Of a stretch of 64,000 nucleotides of DNA, positions 43,521 to 52,828 are shown piece after piece. Location of the stretch: contig JAPDQK010000020.1 of assembly GCA_034505955.1 (NCBI GenBank), forward strand, positions 1 through 64,000, in the 5' to 3' direction. The translations under genes and the position numbers were made by a program. Position 1 is the first letter of the stretch, and every line of letters starts with the position of its first letter. The notes beneath the pieces are model-generated. The model had not been told where the DNA came from and made no database searches. It saw only the letters and a list, made by a program, of their open reading frames with translations. Origin of the DNA: Zhuqueibacter pondensis. GTDB taxonomy: Bacteria > Zhuqueibacterota > Zhuqueibacteria > Zhuqueibacterales > Zhuqueibacteraceae.

Positions 43521-44726
43521 ATGGCGAAGACTTGTTCTCGCTGCGGCAAGGAACTTTCGTTTCGAGATTCCTTTGTCTGGGAAGGAAAGCCGATTTGTGG
43601 CGCCTGCTTGAAAGAAGCACGGGGCGTCGTGCAATCAGGTGCGGTCTCGACAGCGACGGAAACCTTATACGGTGTGCGTGGCTGGTTGTTGTATTTTGTC
43701 ATTGGCTGCTTTCTCAGTGTCCTGGTCAACATCGGATATGCCACCAGCCCGGGCAATCAGCCGGCTGTCATCGCTTTTGATTTGATACTGGCGCTCCTGG
43801 CTCTGATTACCGGCATTATGCTTATCGCCGTGCGCAATAAGAATGCGGTATACATGGCGAGATTTTTTGCGGCGTTTTATTTGGTCGGCGCTTTGATTCT
43901 TGCTCTTGATCTTGACGCACCAGAAATGTGGGTAGTCTTCGGTAGAGCGATCTTGGTCAATCTCATCTGGCAAACTTATTTTTTCCGGTCCAAGCGCGTG
44001 CTGGCAACCTATTATCATATCAGTCCTGTTGTCGTGGCTCCTGCTATTAGAGAGAGCGTGACAGTCCGCCGCTATTCGGATCTTTTTGATCGCCAACGCC
44101 ATGGCCTCAACTTTTACGTGGGTGTTGGATTCCTCCTTGCTTCGATACTCGCTTGGTTTACTTGGGACTTTGTCGCGCTTTTCTTTGAGAAAGGACGTGG
44201 CTTTTCGTTCCTGCCGTTGCAATGTTATCCGGTGATATTCGTTTTGGTGGTTTTGGAAGCTGCGGTGTTTTTGTTGTTGAGTTATCTGATCCGCAACGAG
44301 TGGCTTTTACCGTTACTGTTCGGATTGACCAATTTGCTCCTCGGTATCTGCAGACGCGCAATATTTAACGCGCTGCAGCTCGAAAATATTAGCTTCGGAT
44401 CGACCTTTTCGCCCATCGGCATGGTCTTTGGTTTCTTTTGGGCATTTTTATTCATGCTCGGCCTGATGGTCGCCGTGCGTCTCTGGGGACCGCAGTTGTG
44501 GAGTCTCATGCTGGGGATCGTGCTGGCGCTGCTCATCCACGCGACCGGAATGCAGATTTTTCACATGCTGACCAGGGAAGGATTTTCATTCAATTTTGTG
44601 AGTGTGGTTGCTCCGATTCTTGACGGGATTATTTTTAGCGCATTGATTTATGCCGGTCTTCGCCTGCACTTGGGACAAAAAGGGTTCTGGTTGCAGCGCG
44701 ACACTATTGTTCCGAAAACAGTTTGA
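43521..44726 (+). CDS. Zinc-ribbon plus polytopic membrane protein (DUF2569-like)
   Basis: A 401-residue protein. Residues 4-34 are a zinc ribbon (CSRCGKEL ... CGACLKEA). From about residue 52 there is a hydrophobic region with eight to ten membrane helices in two halves (52-190 and 205-390); the first half begins GVRGWLLYFVIGCFLSVLVN, similar to DUF2569-type proteins. No catalytic motif is seen. Start chosen by GAGAAGAG before ATG 43521. It precedes ptb with a short gap and may be in the same unit. Confidence 0.65.
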   Translation: MAKTCSRCGKELSFRDSFVWEGKPICGACLKEARGVVQSGAVSTATETLYGVRGWLLYFVIGCFLSVLVNIGYATSPGNQPAVIAFDLILALLALITGIMLIAVRNKNAVYMARFFAAFYLVGALILALDLDAPEMWVVFGRAILVNLIWQTYFFRSKRVLATYYHISPVVVAPAIRESVTVRRYSDLFDRQRHGLNFYVGVGFLLASILAWFTWDFVALFFEKGRGFSFLPLQCYPVIFVLVVLEAAVFLLLSYLIRNEWLLPLLFGLTNLLLGICRRAIFNALQLENISFGSTFSPIGMVFGFFWAFLFMLGLMVAVRLWGPQLWSLMLGIVLALLIHATGMQIFHMLTREGFSFNFVSVVAPILDGIIFSALIYAGLRLHLGQKGFWLQRDTIVPKTV

Positions 44727-44778
44727 AAGAACCTGGGCCGGTCACTCGAAGTGGCTGGCCGCTAAGATTATTATGATT

Positions 44779-45696
44779 ATGCGCATACAAACCTTTGTTG
44801 ATCTCCGCCGGCGCGCGCAAGAGCTTGGCCCCAAGCGTGTGGCCGTGGTCATGGCTGATGACGAAGTCGCGCTGTCGGCGATTGCCATGGCAGTCACTCT
44901 AAAAATAGCCACGCCCGTGCTGATTGGCGACGTGACTCTGATCCGCGAAAAACTCGCACTGGTGGAAAACGGCACGATGGCGGATCAGGCCGTTTTCATT
45001 GCCGCGGCAAATGCCCAAGCGGCAGCAGAGGCCGCAGTGTCCATGTGCCGCAATGGTGAAGCCGATATTTTGCTCAAAGGCCATTTGCGCACCGACCAGC
45101 TCTTGCATGCTGTGCTCGACAAACAGCATGGCCTGCGCACCGGGCGCTTATTGAGTGACCTCCTGCTTTATGAGGATACGCTTTGCGGCATGCGTCGCCT
45201 GGTGGGCGTGACCGATGGCGGTATCAACGTGCTGCCCTCTCTCGAGCAGAAAAAACAGATCATCGAGAACGCGCTCCTCGTCATGCACGCGCTGGGTTTT
45301 CAAAAACCACGGATTGCTTTGATGAGCGCCACCGAAGCCGTAACCGAAGCGGTTCCCTCAACCGTGGAAGCGAAAGCCCTGACCGAAATGGCCGCTCGTG
45401 GCGAATTCGATGACTGTGAGGTCTTCGGTCCCCTGGCTCTCGACAATGCATTACTGGAATCCGCCGCCAAAGCCAAAGGTATCACTTCTCCGGTTGCCGG
45501 CCATGCCGATGTCATGGTCGTACCCAATATCGAAGCCGGCAATATTCTTGGCAAAGCGGTGAAATATCTTGGTGGCTCACAATGTGCCCATGTTATCGTC
45601 GGCGCCAAAGTGCCGGTGCTCATTCCCTCGCGCGTCGAAAGCGCCGATGACAAGCTCAATTCTGTGGCCTTGGGAGTGATTGTTTGCAAGATGTAG
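44779..45696 (+). CDS. ptb: Phosphate butyryl/acyl transferase
   Basis: A 305-residue enzyme that exchanges CoA of an acyl-CoA for phosphate, giving acyl phosphate. The PTA/PTB fold is shown by VGVTDGGINVLPSLEQKKQI, FGPLALDNALLESAAKAKGI and the C-terminal GHADVMVVPNIEAGNILGK. The partner kinase gene follows 166 bases later. ATGs at 44773 and 44779 are both possible; neither has a strong ribosome site. Substrate may be butyryl-, isobutyryl- or other short branched acyl-CoA. Confidence 0.92.
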   Translation: MRIQTFVDLRRRAQELGPKRVAVVMADDEVALSAIAMAVTLKIATPVLIGDVTLIREKLALVENGTMADQAVFIAAANAQAAAEAAVSMCRNGEADILLKGHLRTDQLLHAVLDKQHGLRTGRLLSDLLLYEDTLCGMRRLVGVTDGGINVLPSLEQKKQIIENALLVMHALGFQKPRIALMSATEAVTEAVPSTVEAKALTEMAARGEFDDCEVFGPLALDNALLESAAKAKGITSPVAGHADVMVVPNIEAGNILGKAVKYLGGSQCAHVIVGAKVPVLIPSRVESADDKLNSVALGVIVCKM

Positions 45697-45862
45697 AATT
45701 CATTTGGAAATTCAATTTTTTTTGAATATGTTTTTTCCAGCAGCCTGGCGGTAGGACAGCAAAAATCCGGCTTCTTAAAAGAATTGTGTTTGATCAAGAC
45801 TGGCGCAAACAAGGCACACCCGAGGATCGCCTCTTTGCAAACATTTGCCGGAGTGAATATTC

Positions 45863-46945
45863 ATGGCTGAGACGGCTTACCAAATTCTCGTAATCAATCC
45901 AGGTTCGACCTCGACCAAGCTCGCCCTGTATGCAAACGAGGTCCCAAGTTTTACGGAAACGCTCCGCCACCCGGATTCCGAACTGGCGCCTTTTGTCAAA
46001 CTGCCAATCATTGCGCAACTGGAATTGCGTTTGGCAAAAGTTCTGGAAATTCTGCGTACGCAAAATATTGATCGAAAACACGTTGATGCCGTGGTTGGTC
46101 GCGGCGGTTTGCTGAAGCCGTTGGCGAGCGGAACCTATCGTGTCAATGAACGCATGCTCGACGATCTCCGCCGCGCCGAGCGTGGCGATCATGCTTCCAA
46201 CCTTGGCGCGTTCATCGCACAACGGCTGGCTGCACAAGCCGCATGCCCGGCCTTCATTGTCGATCCGGTGAGCGTGGATGAATGGCCGCCGGTTGCGCGC
46301 CTGTCCGGATTGGCGGACCTGGATCGCGAATGTCTTTCCCATGCGTTGAACACCAAAGCCATCGCCAAAAGATTTGCCCGTGAACACTCCAAAGCCTACG
46401 AGGAGATGCGTCTCATCGTGGCGCATCTCGGCAGCGGCATTTCCATTTCCGCACACGAGAATGGCAAAATGATCGACGTCACCAACTCGCGCGAGGAGGG
46501 TGCCTTCTCCACTGAACGCGCGGGTACCTTGCCCGTCATGAAACTCGTTGATCTCTGCTTTTCCGGGAAATTTTCGCGTCATGAACTCGAAACGAAAATC
46601 TTTCGGGAAGGTGGCATCTTTTCCTACCTGGGCACCAAAGATCTCGATGAAGTATTACGGCGCATGCACGCTGGCGATGAGCAGGCACGGCTGGTCTTTG
46701 CGGGCATGATTTATCAGATCAGCAAGGAGATTGGTGCGATGGCCGCGGTGCTTTCCGGTCGCGCCCAGGCAATCTTGCTCACGGGTGGCATGGTGCACGC
46801 GCCGGAAGTCGTTGCCGCTTTACGGGAGCGCATTGGTTGGATTGCGCCGACTTATTGCTATCCCGGTGAAGATGAAATGCAGGCACTGGCCGAAGGTGCC
46901 CTGCGGGTACTGCGGGGCGAGGAACAAGCTCTGGAGTATTTGTGA
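45863..46945 (+). CDS. buk: Butyrate kinase family enzyme
   Basis: A 360-residue ASKHA acyl kinase making ATP from acyl phosphate. Start region ILVINPGSTSTKLALYANE matches the acetate/butyrate kinase signature; AHLGSGISISAHENGKMIDV and EGAFSTERAGTLP are Buk-type; ILLTGGMVHAPEVVAALRER and YPGEDEMQALAEGALRVL close the fold. With ptb it forms a complete substrate-level phosphorylation pathway. Only three bases separate it from a histidine kinase gene, so the four genes ptb-buk-kinase-regulator probably form one operon. Confidence 0.95.
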   Translation: MAETAYQILVINPGSTSTKLALYANEVPSFTETLRHPDSELAPFVKLPIIAQLELRLAKVLEILRTQNIDRKHVDAVVGRGGLLKPLASGTYRVNERMLDDLRRAERGDHASNLGAFIAQRLAAQAACPAFIVDPVSVDEWPPVARLSGLADLDRECLSHALNTKAIAKRFAREHSKAYEEMRLIVAHLGSGISISAHENGKMIDVTNSREEGAFSTERAGTLPVMKLVDLCFSGKFSRHELETKIFREGGIFSYLGTKDLDEVLRRMHAGDEQARLVFAGMIYQISKEIGAMAAVLSGRAQAILLTGGMVHAPEVVAALRERIGWIAPTYCYPGEDEMQALAEGALRVLRGEEQALEYL

Positions 46946-46948
46946 AAA

Positions 46949-48685
46949 ATGCGCAAGTCATTACTCTTTCGCATTGGCGCAGTCGCACGATTGTATCAGG
47001 AACCATTTAGCAGCGTCGATCGGTGGTTTGCGTTGCTGCGTATTCTGGTGATCGTCGGCGGTTTCACTTGGCTCGGCGTAATGTCGTCCATTCCGCTGCC
47101 CCACAGAGTCTTCCTGTTGTACAATTTTTTGTTCTTCCTGGCTTACAGCGCCCTGCTTTACATGGTCATTCTGCGCTTTCCGCAACATTTGCGCAAACTC
47201 TATCTCACTGCCCTGCTTCTGGATTTGGTTTTTCTCTACTGGCTGGTACGGTTCACTGGCGGGCTCCGAAGTGATTTCTTCCTTGCTTTCTTTCTGCTGA
47301 TCGCACTGCACGCATTCTATTTTGGTTTGCGTCTCGGACTTGCGGTGATGCTGGCCTCGAGTGCAATTTATTTGCTGGCGGGAGATTTTGATTTGTCCGG
47401 ACTATCGGTGGTCCAGCTCAGCTTGCGACTGACTTTCTTTCTGTTGGTCGCCGTCTCGATGGCCCTGCTGTCCCGCAAGGAACAGAGTGACCGCATGCGG
47501 ATAGAAAAACTGAATGCCGCGCTGGAGCAACACCGCTTTGAGCTGCAAAGTGAAAAAGAAAAGTTGACCAAAATCATCGAAGGCATTAATGCCGGCCTTT
47601 GCCTGGTTGATCGCGAGACGCACATCGTCTGGGTCAACAATGTCGTCGAGTCATGGTTTGGTCCATTTGAACGACTGCGCGGCATGATGTGTGCGGAGGC
47701 CTTCTGGGGTAATGATGACATGTGCGTGCACTGCCCGACAGCAAAGAGTTTTCAAAACGGCACGATTGCGCAAGTCGAATTCGAGCGCACTACTTCCTCG
47801 GGCCAGAGAAAGTTCTATCGTATCACCTCGGCACCCATTCGCAGTGAAAAGGGCGAAGTGGTCAATGTGCTGGAACTCATCCAGGACATCACAGAAGAAA
47901 AAGCGTTGCAGGCACAATTGGTGCAATCCGGCAAGCTTGCCGCCATCGGCGAATTGGCCAGTGGCATTGCACATGAGATCAACAATCCGCTCAGCTCGAT
48001 CGCCATCTGTGTCGAAGACCTGGCCGAAATGTTCAACAATGGCAACCTTGGCGAGCTGCCCCAGAATCGGGATATTCACGAGTGCATCCGCAGCATCAAA
48101 AACGATATCAACCGCTGCAAGCGCATCACCACCGGATTGTTGAATTTCTCCCGACACAAGGAGCCGCAGCTCGAACCGACCGACGTCAACCAGGTGTTGA
48201 GAAATACGGTGCTGTTCACGCGCCACAAAGCCGAGTTGATGCAGCTTGAAATCAAATTCGACTTGAGTCCGCAATTGCCGTTAGTGATGGCAGAGGCCGA
48301 TGAGCTTGCGCAGGTCTTCCTGAACATCCTCATCAACGCCATGGATTTTTCTGCGGCAGGGCAAACGATCGAAGTTTTCACTGAGCGGTACGGCCAGCAT
48401 GAAATCGCCATTCGGATTGTCGATTACGGCACCGGCATTCCATCGATCAATTTGCCCAAAATCTTCAGCCCATTTTTTACCACCAAACCGCCAGGGCAAG
48501 GAACCGGCTTGGGTTTGGCCATCAGCCAGCGCATCATCAAACGACACGGCGGCAGAATCGAGGTCCAAAGCATTGTTGGCAAAGGGACGACGGTGACGGT
48601 CATCTTGCCGATCGCTTCTGAAGAGAATCCGGATCGGCCGCTCAAATTGGAAACTCGGGTGAGCAATACCTTGATGAATCGATGA
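46949..48685 (+). CDS. Membrane sensor histidine kinase (NtrB/AtoS-like)
   Basis: A 578-residue kinase. Six hydrophobic helices occupy about residues 25-175, followed by a short coiled coil and a PAS domain at about 205-320 which contains Cys in MMCAEAFWG and a CVHCP motif. HisKA has the phospho-His in ELASGIAHEINNPLSSI (near 340), and HATPase_c has N (NILINAMDF), G1 (DYGTGIPSI) and G2 (GTGLGLAISQRI) boxes. The start is four bases after the buk stop and the end overlaps the next start by ATGA. The PAS cysteines could hold a metal or sense redox state (inference). Confidence 0.93.
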   Translation: MRKSLLFRIGAVARLYQEPFSSVDRWFALLRILVIVGGFTWLGVMSSIPLPHRVFLLYNFLFFLAYSALLYMVILRFPQHLRKLYLTALLLDLVFLYWLVRFTGGLRSDFFLAFFLLIALHAFYFGLRLGLAVMLASSAIYLLAGDFDLSGLSVVQLSLRLTFFLLVAVSMALLSRKEQSDRMRIEKLNAALEQHRFELQSEKEKLTKIIEGINAGLCLVDRETHIVWVNNVVESWFGPFERLRGMMCAEAFWGNDDMCVHCPTAKSFQNGTIAQVEFERTTSSGQRKFYRITSAPIRSEKGEVVNVLELIQDITEEKALQAQLVQSGKLAAIGELASGIAHEINNPLSSIAICVEDLAEMFNNGNLGELPQNRDIHECIRSIKNDINRCKRITTGLLNFSRHKEPQLEPTDVNQVLRNTVLFTRHKAELMQLEIKFDLSPQLPLVMAEADELAQVFLNILINAMDFSAAGQTIEVFTERYGQHEIAIRIVDYGTGIPSINLPKIFSPFFTTKPPGQGTGLGLAISQRIIKRHGGRIEVQSIVGKGTTVTVILPIASEENPDRPLKLETRVSNTLMNR

Positions 48686-50076
48686 TGAAAAATGCCAAGA
48701 CAATACTTATTGTCGATGATGAAGAATCTTTTCGCGCGCACTTGATGCGGCTTTTCGTTCGCCGGGGGTACGCGGTCACCGACGCCGCAACTGGTGCCGA
48801 GGCCTTGGCATTGGCAGAGCGGCAACAGTTCGACATCCTCCTGCTCGATATTTTCCTGCCCGGTCTTGATGGCATCGAGGTGTTGCGTGCCATTAAAGAA
48901 CGCGCTCCCGACACGCAAGTCATCATGATGACCGGCAATGCGACGGTCAGCAATGCCATTGCCTCGATGAAGTTGGGCGCCTATGATTATCTCACCAAGC
49001 CGTTCGACATCGAGGAGCTCTTTATCCTGGTCGAGCGCGCGTGCGAACTGTCGGCGTTGCGACGCGAGACCAAAGCTTTGCATCTCGAACTGGATCGACA
49101 GCAGAAATTTGAGGAATTCATCGCCAATGACAGCAAAATGCTTGCGGCCCTGGCGGTGGTGGATAAAGTCGCGCCCACTGACTCCACCGTGCTCATTACC
49201 GGCGAAACCGGCACCGGCAAGGAGCTGATTGCCAAAGCCATTCATCGCAAAGGCCCGCGCCGCCACAAACCGTTCATTGTGGTAAACTGCAGCACGATAC
49301 AGGAGACTCTGCTCGAAAGCGAGATGTTCGGGTATGAAAAAGGCGCCTTCACCGGCGCGGTCAAAAACAAATCCGGCCTGATCGAAGTGGCCAATACCGG
49401 CACACTTTTTCTTGACGAAGTCGGCGATCTTCAGCCCAGTCTGCAAATCAAGTTTCTGCGCTTTCTTGAAGACGGTGAATTCCGACCGGTGGGCAGCACA
49501 CAATCCCGCCGGGCGGATGTGCGCGTGATTGCGGCCACCAATCGCGATCTCAAAAAATTGATGAGTGAAGGCAAATTTCGGGAAGATTTGTTTTACCGCC
49601 TCAACGTGATCAACATTCATCTTCCCCCATTGCGCGAAAGACGGGACGACATCGAGGCGCTGGCCAAATATTTCTTGAAAAAAATGTGCGCCACGATGGG
49701 TAAATGTGTCAGCCACATCGAGCGCGAGGCCCTGGATCTGCTGAAACAATACGACTGGCCCGGCAATGTCCGCGAATTGGAAAACGTCATTGAACGTGCC
49801 GTGATTTTGGCCTCGGGGGATACGATCACAGCCGCCGATTTTCCAACTGATCTCATTCACCGTCCCACTACTTTTTCCCCATCTTCGCTTAACGATAAAT
49901 CACTTGCCGCTATCGAGCGCAATCACATACTCAAAATTTTGGCACAGACTTCCGGCAACAAAGCCCAAGCTGCCAGGATTTTGGGAATAACGAAAAAGAC
50001 GCTTTATGCGAAATTGTACACTTATGGATTACTTCAACGTCCGGAAATAAAAGACGAAAACAACGGAACCCAATGA
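48682..50076 (+). CDS. Sigma-54-dependent response regulator (NtrC/AtoC type)
   Basis: A 464-residue activator with three parts: receiver (acidic VDDEES at about 11-16, Asp in LLLDIFLPGLDG near 55), AAA+ domain with Walker A GETGTGKE, GAFTGA loop for sigma-54 contact and FLDEVGDLQPSLQ as Walker B, and a Fis-type HTH at the C terminus (GNKAQAARILGITKKTLYAK). It is coupled to the preceding kinase by ATGA overlap and is presumably its partner. Targets may include a promoter of the -24/-12 type such as that at 30927. Confidence 0.95.
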   Translation: MMKNAKTILIVDDEESFRAHLMRLFVRRGYAVTDAATGAEALALAERQQFDILLLDIFLPGLDGIEVLRAIKERAPDTQVIMMTGNATVSNAIASMKLGAYDYLTKPFDIEELFILVERACELSALRRETKALHLELDRQQKFEEFIANDSKMLAALAVVDKVAPTDSTVLITGETGTGKELIAKAIHRKGPRRHKPFIVVNCSTIQETLLESEMFGYEKGAFTGAVKNKSGLIEVANTGTLFLDEVGDLQPSLQIKFLRFLEDGEFRPVGSTQSRRADVRVIAATNRDLKKLMSEGKFREDLFYRLNVINIHLPPLRERRDDIEALAKYFLKKMCATMGKCVSHIEREALDLLKQYDWPGNVRELENVIERAVILASGDTITAADFPTDLIHRPTTFSPSSLNDKSLAAIERNHILKILAQTSGNKAQAARILGITKKTLYAKLYTYGLLQRPEIKDENNGTQ

Positions 50077-50084
50077 GGAGGCCC

Positions 50085-50267
50085 ATGATGAAAAGTGAGA
50101 AAACCAACCTGATGACCACCGGCAACATGGCGAAAGAATTGGGTGTTTCTGATGCCAAGATCAAAAAGGTGATCAAAGAGCTGGGAATCAAACCGGAAGC
50201 CAAGAAAGGGGTTTGCAGTTACTACTCTCGGAGTGCGCTGGCAAAAATCAAAGCGGCACTGAAATAA
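50085..50267 (+). CDS. Small helix-turn-helix protein
   Basis: A 60-residue basic protein. Residues 10-37 (MTTGNMAKELGVSDAKIKKV) form a MerR/excisionase-like helix-turn-helix, followed by a Lys-rich wing. GAGGAGG precedes ATG 50085, which is nine bases after the regulator stop, so co-transcription is likely. A role as a small DNA-binding cofactor is possible; similar proteins are often annotated only as HTH-domain proteins. Confidence 0.7.
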   Translation: MMKSEKTNLMTTGNMAKELGVSDAKIKKVIKELGIKPEAKKGVCSYYSRSALAKIKAALK

Positions 50268-50630
50268 AAAACCCGGGATTTGCACAATTCATGAAAGTGG
50301 CAGTCAGCAGTAGTGAAATACGCCGGAAAACATCCGAATGCTACTGCAACTGCTACTTTTGTAAGGCCTTTGTGATGCAATCACAGATGCATATTTGCTA
50401 TTCTGAAATGGCCCACCACCCCACCAGCAGTACAATATCCGCTTCTCGTTAAAGTGCTACTCTCCATTTTCAAATCTCATCATCGACCTCGGCGATGAAA
50501 TTGCGGGCGATGAGGGTGTCGGCGTTTTTGAGGTGCGCTGACTTGGCACCCTTGCGGTGAAGATTATCGAATAATCCAGATTCATAACAGCGCTTGCGAT
50601 TTATTTTTTTTGTCGCTAAATTATGCAATC
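50268..50630. other. Intergenic gap with a possible antisense gene remnant
   Basis: On the minus strand from about 50605 to the TGA at 50470 an open stretch reads CYESGLFDNLHRKGAKSAHL and then KNADTLIARNFIAEVDDEI, which looks like the C-terminal end of a real protein, but it has no start and no upstream part. I do not recognise it. The rest holds no feature. Confidence 0.3.
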
Positions 50631-52688
50631 ATGAAACGCCTGCTTCAGATTCAACCTCGTTATGTCATTGCCATCACCGTGGTCGTGGCTTTGCTGATGT
50701 TCACCTCCGCCATCGTGGAATTGCGGCAGAGCCGTAAAGAATTGGTCCACTTGATGACGGAGGAGGCGACCTCGTTGATCGAGGCCATCACGCAAAGCAG
50801 CATCAACACGATCCTGTCGAGCCGGGAGATCGAGCAACTGCTCGCGGAGCGCCTCCTCAACAATGCCTATCTCATCGCCCAATTGGACAGCGCCACCACG
50901 CTCACCTCCGAACATCTCGCACAGTTTGCCGCCGCGAACAACATTTTTCGCATCAACCTCTTCAACCGGCGCGGTGAAAAAGTTCTCAGTAGTTATGCGC
51001 CGCACACCGAGCATGCCGGCTTGCCGGAAAAATATGAGCCGAAAGATTATTTCCAACCCATTCTCGACGGCAAGGTTGACCAACTTATCATCGGCTTGAA
51101 GGAGGCACGTTTCGAGCCGGGCCAACGCTATGCGGTCGCCGTGAAACGCCGGCGCGCCGGTGGTGGCGCCATTGTATTGAATCTCGACGCCAAATATTTT
51201 CTGGATTTTCGCAAACGCATTGGCATCGGCAAGCTGCTGCAAGATCTGGGGGACAACAGCGGCGTGGAATATATCGCGCTGCAAGATGAAGAAGGCATCA
51301 TCGCCGCAAGTAAAGGCGTCGAGGAGCTCGGCCAAATTCTCGGAGACGAATTTTTGGAGCGCGCTCTGCAAAGCGATTCGGCCTTCACGCGTGTGGCGGC
51401 ATTCAAAGACAAGGAAGTGTTTGAAGTGGTGAAGACTTTGCGGGTGCTCGGAGAGCACCAGGGGCTTTTCCGTCTCGGCCTGTCGATGGATGAAATGCAC
51501 GCACTCGAAGCGCGCATGCGGCGCCGGCTGCTGATCATGTCCCTCATGCTCATCACCATCGGCGCGGTGGTGATGACCTTTATTCTGGTGAATCAAAATT
51601 TGCAAACGGTTTCCCACGAATACCAGCGTATCAAAACCTATACCGGCGAGATTTTGCAGAACATGGCCGACGCCGTCATCACCATCGATCGCGAACAAAC
51701 CATCACGCTCTTCAACAAGAGCGCCGAAAACATCTTCGGCATGGCGGCGGAAAAAGTCGTGGGAAAGAAGCATTCCGCTATCTTTGGCAACCAATCCGTT
51801 TTGCTGGACAGTTTGTTATCCCGCCAGCCTCGCAAGAACGTCGAAGTGCCTTACGATCTCGGCGACAACAACCCGCGCCTCCTTTCCATCAGCACCTCGC
51901 TCACCTTCGACGCCCAGGGCGAAGTCGAAGCGGCAACGGCCGTGATCAAGGACCTGACGGAGGTGCGACGCATGGAGGAAGAGATGCGCCGCCGCGAAAA
52001 ACTTTCTGCCATGGGCGAATTGGCCTCCGGCGTGGCGCACGAGATTCGCAATCCGCTCAACGCCATCTCCATGATTGCCCAACGCTACGAAAAAGAATTT
52101 CAGCCCCAAAAAGGCCTGCAAGAGTATCAATCCCTCACCAAAGTCCTGAAGTCGGAAGTGCAGCGCGTCAACAATATTATCCAGCAATTTTTACGCTTTG
52201 CGCGACCGCCGCAGGTGCACCTGAGCCGCCTTGCCCTGCAAGATTTTCTCAGCCAGATTGCCACCCTGTTCGAGGGCCAGGCACGAGCAAAGGGAGTGCA
52301 TTTCACGACCAGCAGCGATTGTGACCTCGAATTGCTCATCGATCGCGAACAAATGACGCAAGCCATTTTGAATGTGCTGCAAAATGCACTGGAAGCGACC
52401 CCGCGCGGAGGAACCATTACGCTCGCCTGCACTACCAACAAAAAAGAGATGACGATTTCCGTGCAAGATACCGGCAGCGGTATTCCCAAAGACCATCTCG
52501 ACAAAATCTTCAATCTGTATTACACCACCAAGCCGAACGGCACCGGCATGGGTTTGGCCATCACACAGCAGATCGTTTCACAACATCAAGGGACAATCGA
52601 AGTGCAAAGTGAGGAAGGAAAAGGAACACAATTTTTGATCAGACTTCCCGTAACCCGGCTTTCAAGCCGCAACCAAAAGGCAGAATGA
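50631..52688 (+). CDS. Sensor histidine kinase with extracytoplasmic sensor and PAS domain
   Basis: A 685-residue kinase. The first membrane helix is at about 13-32 (YVIAITVVVALLMFTSAIVE), followed by a periplasmic sensor region up to about 292 with a Cache-like pattern (FRINLFNRRGEKVLS, YAVAVKRRRAGGGAIVLNLD) and a second helix (LLIMSLMLITIGAVVMTFIL). PAS follows (MADAVITIDREQTITLFNKS), then HisKA (ELASGVAHEIRNPLNAISMI) and HATPase (VLQNALEATPRGG, DTGSGIPKDH, GTGMGLAITQQI). An in-frame start at 50610 has no better support. The NtrC-type regulator at 54004, two genes downstream, is the likely partner. Confidence 0.93.
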   Translation: MKRLLQIQPRYVIAITVVVALLMFTSAIVELRQSRKELVHLMTEEATSLIEAITQSSINTILSSREIEQLLAERLLNNAYLIAQLDSATTLTSEHLAQFAAANNIFRINLFNRRGEKVLSSYAPHTEHAGLPEKYEPKDYFQPILDGKVDQLIIGLKEARFEPGQRYAVAVKRRRAGGGAIVLNLDAKYFLDFRKRIGIGKLLQDLGDNSGVEYIALQDEEGIIAASKGVEELGQILGDEFLERALQSDSAFTRVAAFKDKEVFEVVKTLRVLGEHQGLFRLGLSMDEMHALEARMRRRLLIMSLMLITIGAVVMTFILVNQNLQTVSHEYQRIKTYTGEILQNMADAVITIDREQTITLFNKSAENIFGMAAEKVVGKKHSAIFGNQSVLLDSLLSRQPRKNVEVPYDLGDNNPRLLSISTSLTFDAQGEVEAATAVIKDLTEVRRMEEEMRRREKLSAMGELASGVAHEIRNPLNAISMIAQRYEKEFQPQKGLQEYQSLTKVLKSEVQRVNNIIQQFLRFARPPQVHLSRLALQDFLSQIATLFEGQARAKGVHFTTSSDCDLELLIDREQMTQAILNVLQNALEATPRGGTITLACTTNKKEMTISVQDTGSGIPKDHLDKIFNLYYTTKPNGTGMGLAITQQIVSQHQGTIEVQSEEGKGTQFLIRLPVTRLSSRNQKAE

Positions 52689-52828
52689 TTATTTGGGCAA
52701 AATAATTTCTTAATCATCACGATGAAAACGTAGCGCAGACATCCTACGGACGCAGTCTTGTCTACATGCAAGCTAGAAGCCTGCGCTACGACTTCTTCAC
52801 GACCATTTCAAACTCAGGAGCCTTTACG

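Noticed and set aside
45706..45740. ATTCAA-T6-TTGAAT as a terminator between ptb and buk
   Set aside because: Weak AT stem only; ptb and buk are expected to be co-transcribed.
48424..49860. 478-codon frame antisense to the kinase and regulator genes
   Set aside because: Shadow of two well-supported genes.
50529..50560. TTGGCACCCTTGCGG as a sigma-54 promoter for the second kinase
   Set aside because: GG and GC are only seven bases apart instead of ten.
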